Assembly: GCA_038202795.1 (NCBI GenBank)
Contig: JBBREQ010000121.1
Coordinates: 1-6,326, forward strand
Length of the DNA: 6,326 nucleotides
From: PHET01 sp038202795
GTDB lineage: Bacteria > Actinomycetota > Coriobacteriia > Anaerosomatales > PHET01
Direction: 5' to 3'
Shown here one piece after another: positions 5,655-6,326 of the stretch (position 1 is the first letter of the stretch; each line of letters opens with the position of its first letter). A model generated the notes under the pieces. The model did no database searches and was not told the origin of the DNA. It saw nothing but the letters and a program-made list of their open reading frames with translations. Made by a program: the position numbers and the translations under genes.

Positions 5655-6326
5655 CAGCTACCGGCCTTCGCGACGGCATTGACGACCTCGACAATGGTCT
5701 CGAGTTCGCGCTTGCGCAATGACGGGTACACCGGCAGCGAGAGCACCTGGCCGGCGGCGACCTCGGTAACTGGCAAATCGAGGGTTTGCGCGAATGACGG
5801 CAGGCGGTGAATCGGAGTCGGGTAGTAGACGCCGTTGCCGACGCCGCGCTTGACGAGCTCAGCGGCGAATGCGTCGCGGTCGTGGTCGACCACACGCACG
5901 GTGTACTGGTGGAAGACGTGGGTCGCGCCATCGGCGATGGGCGGCACGACCACGCCGCGAAGGTTGCGTGATAGGAACGCGGCGTTCTGCTGCCGCTGAG
6001 CCGTCCATCCGGGAAGCCGGGTGAGCTGCACCCGTCCGATGGCGGCGTGGATGTCGGTCATGCGGGTATTGAAGCCCACCACTTCGTTCTCGTAGCGGCG
6101 CTCCATACCCTGATTGCGCAACACGCGTATGGCGCGTGCGATCTCGGCGGAGGGCGTGGTGACCATGCCGCCCTCGCCGGAGGTCATGTTCTTTGTCGGG
6201 TAGAAAGAGAATGACGCCGCAATGCCCCATGCGCCCACGGGCACCCCGTCGACCGACGCCAGGTGCGCCTGCGCCGCATCTTCGAAAAGCATCAGGCCGT
6301 GTTTTTCGGCGATGGCAGAGATAGCC
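5654..6326 (-). CDS. DegT/DnrJ/EryC1 PLP sugar aminotransferase (WbpE/GnnB-like), 5' part missing
   Basis: The open frame continues to the right edge, so the start lies outside the window. The 223 visible residues are roughly the C-terminal 60% of a family that is usually about 360-380 long. The Met whose codon lies at 6292-6290 is internal: family sequence (AISAIAEKHGL) continues upstream of it. In fragment numbering, EDAAQAH (15-21) carries Asp16, expected to contact the PLP pyridine nitrogen, and TKNMTSGEGG (44-53) carries Lys45, the expected Schiff-base lysine. The enzyme transfers an amino group, usually from glutamate, onto a keto sugar nucleotide. Paired with the next gene, the 3-keto product of the dehydrogenase is the natural substrate, giving a 3-amino sugar that can be acetylated and then amidinated. 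The stop TGA (5656-5654) shares a base with the dehydrogenase start. The family is certain; the exact substrate is inferred. Confidence 0.9.
   Translation of the reverse strand, partial: AISAIAEKHGLMLFEDAAQAHLASVDGVPVGAWGIAASFSFYPTKNMTSGEGGMVTTPSAEIARAIRVLRNQGMERRYENEVVGFNTRMTDIHAAIGRVQLTRLPGWTAQRQQNAAFLSRNLRGVVVPPIADGATHVFHQYTVRVVDHDRDAFAAELVKRGVGNGVYYPTPIHRLPSFAQTLDLPVTEVAAGQVLSLPVYPSLRKRELETIVEVVNAVAKAGS

Overview
The window looks like part of a cell-surface polysaccharide or glycan locus from a high-GC actinobacterium. Codon choice and GC-rich intergenic DNA suggest a Microbacteriaceae-like host, but that is an inference from style and not proof. The content is accessory: sugar-nucleotide modification enzymes plus an ABC exporter.

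Layout. Bases 3-188 hold the 3' end of an upstream gene, possibly a glycosyltransferase. A 126-base gap with a strong GC hairpin follows. A plus-strand operon runs from 315 to 4648: a full-length MsbA/PglK-type ABC exporter with a TTG start; a WbpG/PseA-family N-acetyl sugar amidotransferase; a HisH-type glutaminase; and a HisF-like protein. The last three are joined by two ATGA stop/start overlaps. After only 22 bases, two minus-strand genes converge on this operon: a Gfo/Idh/MocA sugar dehydrogenase (5654-4671) and, upstream of it on the minus strand, a DegT/DnrJ/EryC1 PLP aminotransferase that runs off the right edge. The minus-strand pair shares one base (TGATG).

How the genes may work together. 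In the Pseudomonas aeruginosa O5 pathway, a WbpB-type dehydrogenase and a WbpE-type aminotransferase put an amino group on C3 of a UDP-HexNAc(A). That group is then acetylated. WbpG with dedicated HisH2/HisF2 partners converts the acetamido group to an acetamidino group, with ammonia from glutamine. This window holds the dehydrogenase, the aminotransferase and the complete three-part amidotransferase. It does not hold the acetyltransferase, epimerase or 6-dehydrogenase. The HisF-like protein has Leu where the catalytic Asp11 of true HisF should be, yet keeps the four ammonia-gate residues. This fits an ammonia-delivery partner for WbpG rather than histidine biosynthesis. The ABC protein is a good candidate flippase for the lipid-linked glycan carrying the modified sugar.

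No RNA genes, mobile elements, CRISPR arrays or long repeats were seen.
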